A DNA stretch of 64,000 bases from Hanleya hanleyi (Eukaryota; Mollusca; Polyplacophora; Lepidopleurida; Hanleyidae), in contig JAVTVY010036995.1 in NCBI GenBank assembly GCA_036873755.1, positions 101,721 to 165,720 of the forward strand. Direction: 5' to 3'. The position numbers and the translations under genes were made by a program. The notes under the pieces are model-generated. The model was not told the origin of the DNA. It searched no databases and saw only the letters and a list, made by a program, of their open reading frames with translations. Positions 1-11,884 of this stretch are shown here, in pieces. Every line of letters begins with the position of its first letter. Within the stretch, counting starts at the first letter, position 1.

Positions 1-77
1 CCGTCCTTAGTTGCAATAGAAAATGATATGAAAAGGGACACTAATCTCCAGGACACTTTTATCCATCACACCGGCAT

Positions 78-260
78 CACTGAAAACTGTTGACCGCTGC
101 AGTCTTGCAGAAAACTAGCCTGTGTTCATGTATACTATGATTTTTGTTAATTTGGTTCTAAATTGCTATTATATGAATTAGGTCTTTGGATTAGAGACTT
201 GGAAATTTTTAACAGACGTCCGCTGAATTTTGAATGACGGAATAGACGCTTACATTTTGC
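78..260. repeat. Dispersed direct repeat, copy 1 (pair at 10372-10555)
   Basis: About 180 bp, including GAAAACTGTTGACCGCT, a TAGGTCTTTGGATTA block and GAATGACGGA.TAGACGCTT, recurs in the same orientation at 10372-10555 with scattered differences. No coding content is seen. It is probably the end of one repeat family. Confidence 0.65.
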
Positions 261-379
261 ATTAATTTTCTGTGTTGGCGCTGCTGTACTATCAGTAAGA
301 TCTATCCCGTTGTTATCTGACGCTGGTATTCCGCAAGTTTATTCTCCGCTGTTCGTATATAGTTTCGGTCTCGGATTAT

Positions 380-849
380 AAACCGGCATTCATCTTTGGG
401 CTATCCCATGATAACCGCTCCCCTTAATCGGGTAGAAGAGACACAAGACCAACTTAACCACAGATAGACGTAGTTCGATATACATCGCTGGGAGATATTG
501 TGTACACCCAGACGCCAAATTTCGTCACAAATGTGGTTTGGGGAATTTCTTCCTTCTTAATATGAACTTGGTTGTAGGCTGATCTATGATCTAGGATAGA
601 AAAACATGTCACACCCTCAATCGGGTCAAGTGGAAAGGAATCTCTATGCGTTAAGACGGCGAAAATCTATGCATGGCCTTACTGGACCAGATTTCTTCCT
701 AACACTATAGGTGAAAACGGGGATGACGTTGACGGTCTGGCGTTCTGTAGGTTCTCTAGGGCCTTCTTGTCTTTCTCAGCGAACGCCATGGGTAGTGTTC
801 TTGGTGGCTGCTTGATAAGTTCTGCATTACCTGTCTCATCAAATCGGTA
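380..849 (-). pseudogene. Ty3/gypsy reverse transcriptase remnant, left part of interrupted pol
   Basis: Read on the - strand this stretch starts with a GN-A-IKQPPR-LP block and goes on to the LGRKSGPVRPCIDFRRLN block, the entry motifs of Ty3/gypsy reverse transcriptase. Downstream the frame is broken by stops and shifts, though echoes of the next RT motifs persist. It is an old, dead copy. It ends at 849, exactly where the LTR begins, and the preceding part of the same pol lies beyond 5153. So the LTR array 850-5152 interrupts it. Confidence 0.75.
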
Positions 850-1572
850 TGTAGGATACTCTAATTATCAGACTACGATACAATAAACCAGAGTACACAG
901 AGTTCAGTAGGATTATTAACGATGCATTTATTCTGATTCTATAAACAGGTATGTAGCACACATATGAGATACAATGTACTTAATGTGCAATGGGTGATGT
1001 TATATACCCTAAAACCGTGATCTTACAGTACCCTATTAACCGGTGACCAACCAGTCTATTATGTTGCTATGATGTTATTGTCGTTGCATGTCTGATAGCA
1101 ACCAACAAATCACATGGCCAGCAAATTTTATATGTGGTGCCTTGCCCATTCCATCATGTTGCTAGGAATTACTGACATCGACATATCCAAAGAAAGATTA
1201 TTTTCCTTGGAACACACTCCGAATAGCCTCAGCATAATTGTTCAATCAATGAGTAGGTTTTACGGATCAATCCTGATTTCCAATATTAAATCGCTTTTTA
1301 TAATACACAGCAGATCAATAGATTTCCCAGGTTAAACCATACTTCCATCTTGGGTCGCTCTCTGAGAAATTCTGCTGTCAGACCCAAAATATGTTCGGCT
1401 TACCTCTGGCACATCACGAACGCAGTGGGTGCATCTCATGATGACCAGAACCGAACGGAGCCTGCACGCAACCCCGCTGCAAGACAAACCATGTGGGACT
1501 ATTCGCCTGGTTATAAAGACCTGCCCTCTCACACTAGCCTACCCACCTCACTGGGATGGCTCTATGACCATC
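850..1572 (-). mobile_element. LTR copy A, partial 3' LTR of gypsy-type element
   Basis: It begins on the + strand with TGTAGG, the same terminus as copies B and C, and is nearly identical to them for about 720 bp. At about 1565-1575 it leaves the LTR and continues as the PBS-proximal leader also seen at about 4000-4145. The missing part is the far end of the LTR plus the internal region. The 73-codon frame at 1114-1335 is LTR sequence repeated in all copies and is not a gene. Confidence 0.8.
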
Positions 1573-1713
1573 TGCATCCACTGGCTTGATCCTCACTATC
1601 ACCCTGGAATCCCAGTGGTAGCCTTTCTTGAGACATGGGTGGTCACCGTTAACATTACAGTTTAATATCCTACACCAAATTAATATACTCGTTTGTACTC
1701 TTGACACCAAAAA

Positions 1714-2791
1714 TGTAGGCTACTCTAATTAGCAGACTACCATAAAATAAACCAGAGTACACAGAGTTCAGTAGGAATATTAACGATGCATTTATTCTGA
1801 TTCTATAAACAGGTATGTAGCACACAGATGAGATACAATGTACTTAATGTGCAATGGGTGATGTTATATACCCTAAAACGGTGATCTTATGAACCCTATT
1901 AAACGGTGACCAACCAGTCTATTATGTTGCTATGATGTTATGTCGTTGCATGTCTGATAGCAACCAACAGATCACATGGCCAGCAAATTTTATATGTGGT
2001 GCCTTGCCCATTCCATCATGTTGCTAGGAATTACTGACATCGACATATCCAAAGAAAGATTATTTTCCTTGGAACACACTCCGAATAGCCTCAGCATGAT
2101 TGTTCAATCAATGAGTAGGTTTTACGGATCAATCCTGATTTCCAATATTAAATCGCTTTTTACAATACACAGCAGATCAATAGATTTCCCAGGTTAAACC
2201 ATACTTCCATCTTGGGCCGCTCTCTGAGAAATTCTGCTGTCAGACCCAAACTACGTTCGGCTTACCTCTGGCACATCACGAACGCAGTGGGTGCATCTCA
2301 TGATGACCAGAACCGAACGGAGCCTGCACGCAAACCCGCTGCAAGACTAACCATGTGGGACTATTCGCCTGGTTATAAAGACCTGCCCTCTCACACTAGC
2401 CTATCCCACCTCACTGGGATGGCTCTATGACCATTTCACCTATTTTCTGTTTACAACCGATAAATACTGACCAGGTCATGTCACCTATACCTATCCTCTA
2501 CATGCAGTATAAACAGAAGATTTCCTTCTGGTCAACGGTAAACATGAACACCCACAGCATTGATAACACTGTGACAAATCCTGGTGATAATGATATTTTG
2601 AAGAAATCCGGTATCGCCACATACTTTAACACATCTAGATACGGGTCTTTACATGTAAAAACATAGATCACCAATCACCAATCTGTATGGTGAAAGCTAT
2701 ATCTAACAGAACTCGGACAAAAAGCAAAATAAAGTACTAGTAACACTAAGCTAATCAAAATATTAAGAAAATGACCTAACTATAATTATCA
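1714..2791 (-). mobile_element. LTR copy B, full length (about 1078 bp), shared middle LTR
   Basis: It runs from TG at 1714 to CA at 2790-2791 on the + strand. On its left is an altered primer-binding remnant (TTGACACCA, 1701-1709, then AAAA), as expected of a 5' LTR for an element pointing left. On its right lies internal sequence leading to a gag remnant, as expected of a 3' LTR. It therefore serves two elements. It carries about 70 bp (around 2540-2610) that copy C lacks. Confidence 0.8.
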
Positions 2792-4145
2792 AAAAAAATT
2801 AGAGCCGGTCACACTCACCCTCACTTTTGTTTACTCTGCCCTCAGATAAACTAAACCCTAATCTTGTCTCCTATCACTTACTGGGTAAATCGGACAACAG
2901 ATGGTTCCGAGAAGAACTTTCCACGTTTTATTTTCAAGTGTTCTGCAAGGCCACCCATCATCATGATAATACCACGCGTTTCTCAATAACTGACCAGAGC
3001 ACTCGGGCAACTCATTTTAAGACAGTTGACAGGACTCGCTGTTGCTAACATCGACATTCATCATGCCGTGGTGGCTGATGGTAATTTCAGTAGTAGTATA
3101 CTCCAGCTGAACCTCTCCACTTTAAACATCTACAGGTACCATTACTCCAACCCTGGTTCTAGGCTTTAGTCAAACATCCTTCTTCATAATGTTGACCAGT
3201 TTAACGTAAAATGAGCCACTTGTATACAAGTGTGCCCATCTGGAGAGAATTACCTTGCAATAGAGAGGCCAGTGGTTCTACCAAATCACAGGGCCCACAG
3301 TGTGTCCTACCACGTGGACATCACTAGCGAGTATGTACCGACCAACGGACATCACCGTCTTCAGCGCTGGTACCCCGATCAACCACAGCAACACGACAAA
3401 CCACAGCAACACGACAAACTCCGACTGCAACAGAGAGATTCCTGTGGCACAGGAAACAGACCAGCGTACCGTGGCAATTGCTGCAATACATTAGTCACTA
3501 TTTTGGACCCTCCCTGCTGCTATTCTCGAACTATCCTATCTATAAGTTTTACAAGTGCATGGGAAAAGCCTGACAAAATTTCTCCTTCTCTCTGCTATCT
3601 TTCGTTAAAAAACCTCAGAATCTCGGAGGGTATCAATCTTTCCCCATATACTTCTCTCAGGGCCTTCAACAATTCCTATGCAGTATTCATTCTTGAAAAA
3701 TACCTAACCTCAAACCGGGCAGGGCCATCTAAATGTGATACCAGGAAGTCAACAGTCTCCCTGTACCCTAAACTAAGGGACTGAACTACTGACTTGGCGT
3801 CCTGTACCAAGTCTTCAATAATAGATTGTCCTGAAAATCTTTTCAACTTTCTCTGTCTTGGAATGTTGACTGTCACGGGGGTCCGCTCTGCTACAGCCTG
3901 GCCCTGCAATGATAGCAGGAGCCCTCTATCATTCTGGCTCCAGCCGAAGTGCCTCCAGCTTCCCTCGGGGATACCTCCAGGTATTCCACTGATTTTCTTC
4001 CACTGCCTTGATCCTCACTATCACCCTAGAATCCCAGTGGTAGCCTTTCTTGAGACATGGTTGGTCACCGTTAACATTACAGTTTAATATCCTACACCAA
4101 ATTAATATATTCTTTTGAGCTCTATCCCACTTCTGACACCAAAAA
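2792..4145 (-). mobile_element. Internal region of gypsy-type element with gag remnant
   Basis: This is the internal part between LTRs B and C, only 1.35 kb and without pol. On the - strand, about 3909-3676 encodes a capsid-like stretch (RKLKRFSGQ followed by VVDFL/VSHLDGPARFEVRY-type residues), typical of Ty3/gypsy Gag. A second gag-like stretch with a broken frame follows at about 3670-3540. Stops and shifts make it non-coding now. The element cannot move by itself. Confidence 0.7.
4125..4141 (-). other. Primer-binding site complementary to tRNA-Leu
   Basis: The + strand reads TCCCACTTCTGACACCA, which is the 3' end of animal tRNA-Leu including CCA. On the - strand it lies four bases after the 5' LTR terminus (4146), the correct place and orientation for minus-strand priming. 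The copy beside LTR B (1701-1709) is damaged. Confidence 0.8.
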
Positions 4146-5152
4146 TGTAGGCTATTCTAATTAGCAGACTACCATAAAATAAACCAGAGTACACAGAGTT
4201 CAGTAGGAATATTAACGATTTATTTATTCCGATTCTATAAACAGGTATGTAGCATACAGATGAGATACAATGTACTTAATGTGCAATGGGTGATGTTATA
4301 TACCCTAAAACGGTGATCTTATGAACCCTATTAAACGGTGACCAACCAGTCTATTATGTTGCCATGATGTTATTGTCGTTGCATGTCTGATAGCAACCAA
4401 CAGATCACATGGCCAGCAAATTTTATATGTGGTGCCTTGCCCATTCCATCATGTTGCTAGGAATTACTGACATCGACATAACCAAAGAAAGATTATTCTC
4501 CTTGGAACACACTCCGAATAGCCTCAACATAATTGTTCAATCAATGAGTAGGTTTTACGGATCAATCCTGATTTCCAATATTAAATCGCTTTTCATAATA
4601 CACAGCAGATTAATAGATTTCCCAGGTTAAACCATACTTCCATCTTGGGCCGCTCTCTGAGAAATTCTGCTGTCAGACCCAAACTACGTTCGGCTTACCT
4701 CTGGCACATCACGAACGCAGTGGGTGCATCTCATGATGACCAGAACCGAACGGAGCCTGCACGCAACCCCGCTGCAAGACTAATTATGTGGGACTATTCG
4801 CCTGGTTATAAAAACCTGCCCTCCCACACTAGCCTACCCACCTCACTGGGATGGCTCTATGACCATTTCACCTATTTCCTGTTTACAACTGATAAATACT
4901 GACCAGGTCATGTCACCTATACCTATCCTCTACATATACAGTATATACAGAAGATTTCCTTCTGGTCAACAGTATCGCCACATAATTTAACACATCTAGA
5001 TACAGGTTTTTACGTGTAAAAACATAGACCACCAATCACCAATCTGTATGGTGAAAGCTATATTTAACAGAACTCGGACAAAAAGCAAAATAAAGTACCA
5101 GTAACACTAAACTAATCAAAATATTAGGAAAATGACCTAACTATAATTATCA
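4146..5152 (-). mobile_element. LTR copy C, full length (about 1007 bp), 5' LTR
   Basis: It runs from TG at 4146 to CA at 5151-5152 and matches copy B apart from small indels and one block of about 70 bp. The tRNA-Leu primer site is adjacent on the left. Its right end abuts a gypsy pol frame, so this is the outer end of the inserted array. Confidence 0.82.
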
Positions 5153-5660
5153 AAGTAATGCCGGTCACAGGTGCACCCCAGGTCGTATTCGTCTTTGGAA
5201 AATACGTTCCCGTAACCTCTCAGCAAATCAGCAACAGCTTTATGTTTGCCTGGTACCAGTCTGTGTACCATCTCATTGTACAGGTCCCTAAGATGTGTCG
5301 GGACGTCCACTTTCTCCCTACTCTTAGGTCAGGGTACATCTGACGCTTGATATATCGGGTATGGGGTTAAGCATTTGGATTCTACGGACTGCCTCAATGT
5401 TATCTTTTCGCAATCTTCTTCCATATTAAGGAGGACCTTAATATCAGGATCCACGTATTCTGCATATCCGACACATCTTTGATGTTAAATGGCCTTGAGC
5501 TCAGGGAAAGTGTTAAGTACGATGTTATTGGTACTCTCGGCATCAACAAAACATAAAGCTATAACGAGGGAAGGATTCTCTGTAAACTCTGGTGAATCTT
5601 CCAAACGATTTGTCAGAGGTTCAATAGCGACCACATTTGTTTGATTTGGAGGTAAATACA
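5153..5660 (-). pseudogene. Ty3/gypsy pol remnant, protease-RT linker, right part of interrupted pol
   Basis: On the - strand, 5345-5153 reads as the conserved linker just before reverse transcriptase, with an LRDLYNEMV stretch and then VFSKDEYDLG. About 5640-5480 reads like the post-protease region. The frame stops between the two. It ends at the LTR border, and the continuing RT lies at 849-380. So both halves come from one older element on the same strand. Confidence 0.72.
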
Positions 5661-8016
5661 TTGTGTTGCTACAAAGTGTAATTGGTTAGATGATCGTTCT
5701 AGTTGTCTATCCAGTTATTATGATATAACGTTCGCCGTTGTTCTTTAACTGCAAGTTTATTCACAAATCTTGGCGAGCAGTTTTGTCGATGGTCGCCATT
5801 TTTGCCAAGAGATCAATCAGGAGGTTTCGCTTTCGACCAGTTCTAGTTGTATTTTAAAGTAAGTTTCTCTTAGCTTAACTTCTGGTGCACGACCTTCGTA
5901 ACACAGAGGTTATGCAAAGGTCGCCGGTGAACTGTAACAGACGGGACACACGAATTTTATTTACTTTGCTTTGAGGCGAAAACCAAAAACATTCACCCTT
6001 CGATGAAATAACAAAGGGAGACTACTAATGGCACTCTCATGACGAAAACACCCTTGGTACCGAACGGAGATATTCTAACACAGGGTAAATCAATAGCATA
6101 AAGCTCGGGATAATATTTCGAGGTAAAAATAAATCTCGATAAGGGACAATTAAACACAATAGGTCAAGGTGGAGGGGAGGGGATGCCGGCGTACTGAGAA
6201 GAAATCATATAATACCACAGGCCAATTTTCTAACTGCACATTTGAAAACATTACAAAAACAAAAACTGATCCCTGTGATGATCTGTATCTCAGTGACACT
6301 TTTATTGTAACTGTTCATGTGACCATCTTGAAAGACATGACCACGACATGACCATGACCACACCGGCTTGAGCGGTAGTAGTTACAAATATCCAAGAGCA
6401 ATGATGTAATAGCAGCCCTATCAAGCCATCTAATGGAAATTGATGAACTACGGGACCGTTTGATGAAAGAAAGGCCCCAACGGGGAAAATGTTAGTATAC
6501 TGCAAGTCATTACTTCACCAGCGTACAAAGTCAGCCATCCCACATCGAGCCAACCAAGCTAGAGAGGTTATGCATAAGTTGTCTCCCTTGATATGATGAG
6601 CTTTCCGTGCAGGAATTGTCTGCCTTGATGTGATAAGAAATATCAATTACAGAATTTGCCTTCCTTGACCCAACAGCAGCACCCATTCCATTCTAGATAC
6701 TGCGGCAGACTTACTACAGCAGCCCGAACACTGAAAATCTTACAACATTTTCATCTATACCCGTGAGAGCGTTTTATTTTCATCTATGTTTAGTTGTGAA
6801 ATATATATACGGTATTATTGATGTTTATCCTGGTATATTGGTTCAGTTAGTCCAAGGGCCTTGGTCGAAATTGGTACCAGCTAATAGGTGGTCAATGGTA
6901 ATGATGGCTTTCAAATAGGTATATTTATCCGGAGATGGAATCTACATGTATCTGTGATAGCAGATTTTTCACCCCTTGCATGTACATTTGATGACGCTTT
7001 TCTGCTGTTTTTCCCGATTCTGCCGACACCACGATTCGTTGTTTGACTTTAAAGAGGTATTTAAATATAGTTTTTACTCATATGTGATAACAGATGTAAA
7101 TCGACAGATCAGGAGTAGTTTTAACAGATGTTCTGAACCCTACCCCTTTCCCTAATTTGATACCAAACTTGGGGGTGGGGGAGTGAAGTATGGTCTCCTG
7201 AATATTTTTATTATTCTAGCTGCTGGTTTAGTTTCCGGCTATTCAAACATGTTTGATGAATCATGTATCTCACGTAATACTCTGATGACGCCACAGTGAC
7301 CTAATAACGCGAGAAATTAATATTTCCATTTGAATTTTTGTCTATTTTCCATTCGATTTTTTCCTCGATTTCTGCTGGTATCACCTGAGATGGCAGATTA
7401 CGTTGATGGTTCTCCAAAGGGTATTTATATGTAGATGTCCCCCATGTCTTATCTCAACAAATCGGTAACTCAAGGGTAGTTTCCGAAACCCAATTTTCTG
7501 AAACGGACGGACAAAACTCCCACGGACAAAACCCACAGGAAACAAAAAACCCATATTTTTCTAAGCCACTTCAACAAGAAAAAGATTAAGACATGATAAA
7601 TGATAACATCTGAAGACAATGTTATTTCATATTGTATGGGGTTTTTTTGTTTTTTTTTTGGTTGGCGGATATGGATCAGTTGGACGCTAGCTTTGCCTAT
7701 CAGGCGAAAATCGACGAGTGCAAAGTGCTGATGTTATTCCCGGTCATGCGATCAATGTTTCCGGTGACACTCTTTTGGGCATTCGCGTCGTCTTGTTAAA
7801 CCATATTCTGTCGGAGATGTCAGGTTTGGCAGCAGATGGAGACTGATGGTGGTGATACTATACGTAGAAGTGTGAGCTGACTGCGACTGTGGAGAAAACT
7901 CCAATATCCTGTTGCGAAGAGGTCGGTTGGAAGTAAGGGAGGTGAGACAGTCCAGACTTGAAGTGCGGAGAAGTGAGGAAGGTGAGAAGGCGCAGACTGA
8001 GGAGAAGGTGCAGACT
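5661..8016. other. No gene recognised
   Basis: AT-rich sequence with short, unconvincing open frames. A low-complexity T run lies near 7640-7660. Polypurine sequence (about 7870-8016) with GGTGAGAAGG-like steps leads into the transposon at 8022. I see no conserved domain on either strand. Confidence 0.5.
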
Positions 8017-8021
8017 GTGGA

Positions 8022-9012
8022 CAAGGGCGTAGACAAGTTGTGAAGTTTGGGGGGGCTTAGGGGGAGAGTCTGAGAGGGGGGTCTCCCCCCTCGCAGCGTA
8101 GATTTTTTTTTTATAAATTGATGGTAAATTGGCGCTCACTGGGAGCATTTGAGCGGTAAAAGTTGAACTTGTTTTTTGCGAAAATCTCTATAACAGTGGC
8201 GATCACTGCACTGATATACAAGGTGAAATGATCGTTCAATCCGGGGTTTGCACTATATTAATTCAAGTTATTTCTTAGATAATACTATTTTGCCTAGATA
8301 GCAGGGGCGGGGTTTTGATGCGTGGTTGACCGCATGAGTTCTTGTGGTCGTTCTGAAGTTGCCAAACTTATCAAAAATGTAAACTTAGGGGTCCTTTCTC
8401 GGAATAGTAGCGAAAAGTATCCATATTCATCATATTTACACCAGTTAAATAGTGATTTTGTGTCTGGGTTAGATTTTTTACCTATATATTTCTAGGGTTT
8501 CTCTGTGAAAATTATTCGAGAGTTCGTATCTCTCGTTTGTGAATAAATAAATACGGAACAAATGACTGGGATCTCAATTAAAAAAAAGTTTATGGTGAAA
8601 AAGTTCTGAAAAAAAACTTTTCAGCCAACGTGTTGACCTTTTTCCTCCAAATGGGCGATATTTGATTGAATTGGAGCACATTATTCGTTTCTCGGAGAAA
8701 ATCACACGGGATCTTTGAGTCCGATATCGCCAAACTGTTGCGTTGTTCTCTGACCGATTACAATTATTCTAGTCCTTCTGGTAAGCATTGTTGATTTTAC
8801 TTCCCCTGTAATATGCAACAATTGATAAAGATATGTGACAGGCTAAACATTTACTTCTCTGCTATGTTTCCTTTTTGTTTCTTTCTTGCTTTCTTTCCTT
8901 TTTTCTCCCTTTTTGTTTTTTTTTTTCTTTTCTTTTTGTTATTTTTTTTTGACGGACGCCAATATTTGGGGGGGCTGAAGCCCCCCCAAGCCCCCCCTTG
9001 TCTACGCCCTTG
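8022..9012. mobile_element. Non-autonomous DNA transposon with 16-bp TIRs and 5-bp target duplication
   Basis: The termini are perfect inverted repeats, CAAGGGCGTAGACAAG at 8022-8037 and its complement at 8997-9012. The element is flanked by GTGGA on both sides (8017-8021 and 9013-9017). No transposase frame is found in its 991 bp. Near the left end lies a G-run/C-run hairpin (about 8059-8105) that recurs in the element at 27269-28097. The CARGG start suggests hAT-like elements, but the 5-bp duplication differs from the usual 8 bp. Confidence 0.8.
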
Positions 9013-9017
9013 GTGGA

Positions 9018-9856
9018 AGTTGTGCGTAAAGGCTAGATGATTGTTGAAGTCGTGTGTGATGTGTCAAAGTTATGCAGAAAAGTGAGCAGAGAAGAAATGG
9101 ATGTTAGAGATCCAGACCATTTAGAGGGTTAGTCTAAACATCATGTGCGGACTCCTCGTCCCACTGGTTCAAAGAAGAAGATGATCTCTTGTCTCGAGAG
9201 GAAACAGTGTAAGATTCTTCAGATCGTGAATTCACTAAAAAGCTACAAAGAAGCTAGATTGTGTTTTTGAACAACGATAATGATGTTATGGCAGAGGGTT
9301 CATATTTTACGTAAGAATCACGAGACAATGCATACAATAGCCAAGTCTGGGGACAACAATGTGTCTAGACCTGTGCTTTTTCAATGACACAAAGACAAAG
9401 TACAATAGTTCCTACATGAAGTATCGATCCAGTAGAGAGAGACGTTCTTAGAAGTGTTTATAAAGTGCCCGAGTCGGCAAAACATGAAAGAATTATTTGA
9501 GGACGAGTGTGCGGTCCGCTTTGCTAAGTATATGGACATGGTGGTTGATTTGAAAGGGCACCTGGCGAAGAAACATTGAAGAAGAAAGTCTCACAAGAGA
9601 TTGTTTGACAACGATTGATTAATGATGTAATTTTTGTTATTAGATATATGTACTCTCATTACGTTTAGAGTATTTATTGGTAATGTTCTTTGATATAATT
9701 TGAGCTTGTCGATATATAGCTGAATTATTGCTGAACGCGAGATTAAATCTAATTATCTCTATCCCTTGTACTGCATGCCAGATCACTCTTTAAGAACTGG
9801 AAAACACACAAGGGGTCGTAATTGGGAGCGATATGCAAGAGGTGGGAAAAATTGAC
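9018..9856. other. No gene recognised
   Basis: Moderately AT-rich sequence with short frames, including a 30-codon stretch at about 9485-9582 beginning MKELFEDECAVRF. No family is recognised. It could be decayed retroelement sequence upstream of the RT fragment at 9857. Confidence 0.4.
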
Positions 9857-10158
9857 AACATCTGGCGACTAAAAAGCAACCATATGACACTACAGGAAAG
9901 CTTTCCTCGGCACCTAACATTCAGACCCAAGATTATTCAGATTATTTCAAAGCCCGTTCCTTCTCATTCACCAAACGCTATATAGACGATCTTCTTGCTG
10001 TGGATATTAATCGCTATATAAACGAAGCAATGAAGGATATATATCCACCATCACTGGATTTGAAGGAAACTACAGATGACCCTAGCGGCACATCTTATTT
10101 AGAACCTATATCTATATACGAGCGTAGCGTGCAAGATCAATGGCGTTACATTTGGTAA
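9857..10158 (+). pseudogene. Reverse transcriptase fragment with YIDD box
   Basis: An open stretch of about 100 codons ends at TAA (10156-10158). It contains SFTKRYIDDLL, the catalytic YIDD motif of reverse transcriptases, then IYPPSLDLKETT and GTSYL, an arrangement I associate with a dispersed metazoan RT family in which RYIDDVL is followed by IYP-ELEIK-TT. No start codon or further RT domains are visible, so it is a fragment. The exact class (Penelope-like or other) is not settled here. Confidence 0.6.
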
Positions 10159-10371
10159 CTTGTGTCTAATCCCACTTAACTCGGGGCTAGGGGCCGTATG
10201 AACCTCTGTATTTCAAGATCCTGATAGTGTTCATATGAACAGTCACAATCAAAGCTTGTCTGAGATACATAATGCTCTAGATAACAACTTTACAACGTAT
10301 ATCATATGGATTAAAAATACTGATCAGCGATACGGATTTGATATTTTTGGAACATCACGATGTCTTGCTGG

Positions 10372-10555
10372 CATCATTGAAAACTGTTGACCGCTTCTGT
10401 CTTGCAGGAAATTAGCCTAGTTTTATGCATACTATGATTTATCCTTTTAATTTGGTGCTAATGTTATTATACGAATTAGGTCTTTGGATTATGAACACAG
10501 AAATTCTTTAATGGACGAAGGCTGAATATTGAATGACGGACTAGACGCTTGCATT
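10372..10555. repeat. Dispersed direct repeat, copy 2 (pair at 78-260)
   Basis: This matches 78-260 base for base over most of its length, with indels. It ends just before a 45-bp tandem duplication (10556-10660) and the GC-rich minisatellite. Confidence 0.65.
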
Positions 10556-10660
10556 GTATTCCCTCAATTCGTTGGAGCGAGTCTACGGGTGTAGGGCTCA
10601 ACCTTCCCTCAGGTAGTTGGAGCAAGTCTATGGATGTAGGGCTCAACCTTCCCTCAAGTC
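10556..10660. repeat. 45-bp tandem duplication, about 2.4 copies
   Basis: Units beginning TTCCCTCA and ending GGGCTCAACC repeat at about 10558, 10603 and partly 10648. It leads directly into the GC-rich minisatellite. Confidence 0.7.
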
Positions 10661-10689
10661 GTTGCCTGTTGCTGCACTGGTCCTGCCCG

Positions 10690-11310
10690 GTCCTGCTTGA
10701 TGAGGAATTAATACTGTCCCGGTGCCGCCCTGGCACTGTCTCGGTGCTGTCCTGTCACTGCTCCGGCGCTGCCCCAACACTGTCCTGACACTGTCTCAAC
10801 ACTGTTCCGGTGCGGCCCTAGCACTGTCCTGGCGCTGCGCCGACACTGTCCCAACACTGTCCCGGTGCTGCTCTGGCACTGTCTCAACACTGTCCTGGCA
10901 CTGCCCCAACACTGTCCCGGTGCTGCCCTGGCACTGTACTGGCGCTGTCCTGGCGCTGCCCTGACACTGTCCAAACACTGTCCTGGCACTGTCCCAACAC
11001 TATCGCAGTGCTGCCCCGGCACTGTCCTGTCGCTGCCCCGGCACTGTCTCTGCGCTGTCCTGGCACTGCCTCGACATCGACAAAACACTGTCCCGGCGCT
11101 GTCCTGGCACTGTCCCGGCGCTGCCTTGACCCTGCCTTGGTGCTGTACTGGCACTCTCCCGGCGCTATCATGAAACTGTCTTGTTGCTGCCCTGGCACTA
11201 CCCGACACTGCCCCAACACTGTCCCAGTGATGCCCTTGCATTGTATCTGCGCTGTCCTGGCGCTGTCCCAACACTGCGACCACACTCTCCTGGTACTGTA
11301 TCGGTCCTAC
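10690..11310. repeat. GC-rich minisatellite of degenerate CACTGTCC units
   Basis: Short degenerate units built on CACTGTCCTGGC and GCTGTCCCGG steps, about 15 bp each, run for 600 bp. Frames stay open on both strands for up to 191 codons because the unit lacks stops, so those frames are not evidence of a gene. Confidence 0.85.
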
Positions 11311-11880
11311 CTGGCGATGCCATAGCTTTGTCGTATATCTATAATATTTTATGGGACGTTATATTAAATATGTTGGGGACCTGGCTTTAATTTAGTGTCA
11401 GTCGTACACTTCTTCCCGGGATTGTACACCCTCTACCGGTGAAACGACTTGTACTGTCCCTACTTTTAAAGCTAAATCAGAAAATACGCGGCTTTCTGCT
11501 GGCTGACCTTCACAGGGGCATCAAAGATGTCTAAGTTCCAATCAAGTTTGCAGGCAAACGTTGTAAACGATGTCGTATCATGAATATTAAAGCGTAGATA
11601 TATGGTCACATCAGCAAATGGGAAGTACATGTAGCTTCATTTTCAAGTTTGCAAGGGGCAGAAATTGTATGAAATGACCGGTGCTCGTTCTTTGGAAATG
11701 TCTCACAGAAGATTTCATAATGAACCTATTGACGATGTTTTTACTTTTATTGCAAGAGGTCGGACATATTCCGTCATGTTGAAGGAGGAGGGGGAGCCTA
11801 AAACTTGGAGACAGATTTGCAAAATCTCATGTTATTGATGGAAATTACCAGGAAGCAATATTTACAGCTTACGGCTAACT
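11311..11880. other. No gene recognised
   Basis: Unremarkable sequence between the minisatellite and the 65-bp repeat. No long frame, TIR or RNA gene is seen. Confidence 0.45.
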
Positions 11881-11884
11881 GATT

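Noticed and set aside
3230..3784. 184-codon + strand frame
   Set aside because: It overlaps the gag remnant on the - strand and has no recognisable domain; a shadow of retroelement sequence.
1114..4630. Three copies of a 73-codon frame beginning MASKFYMWCLAHS
   Set aside because: The frame lies wholly inside the three LTR copies, on the strand opposite to the element. Its conservation is explained by LTR identity.
8813..9040. Phe-rich 75-codon frame
   Set aside because: Arises from T-runs near the right end of the transposon at 8022-9012; no start context and no similarity.
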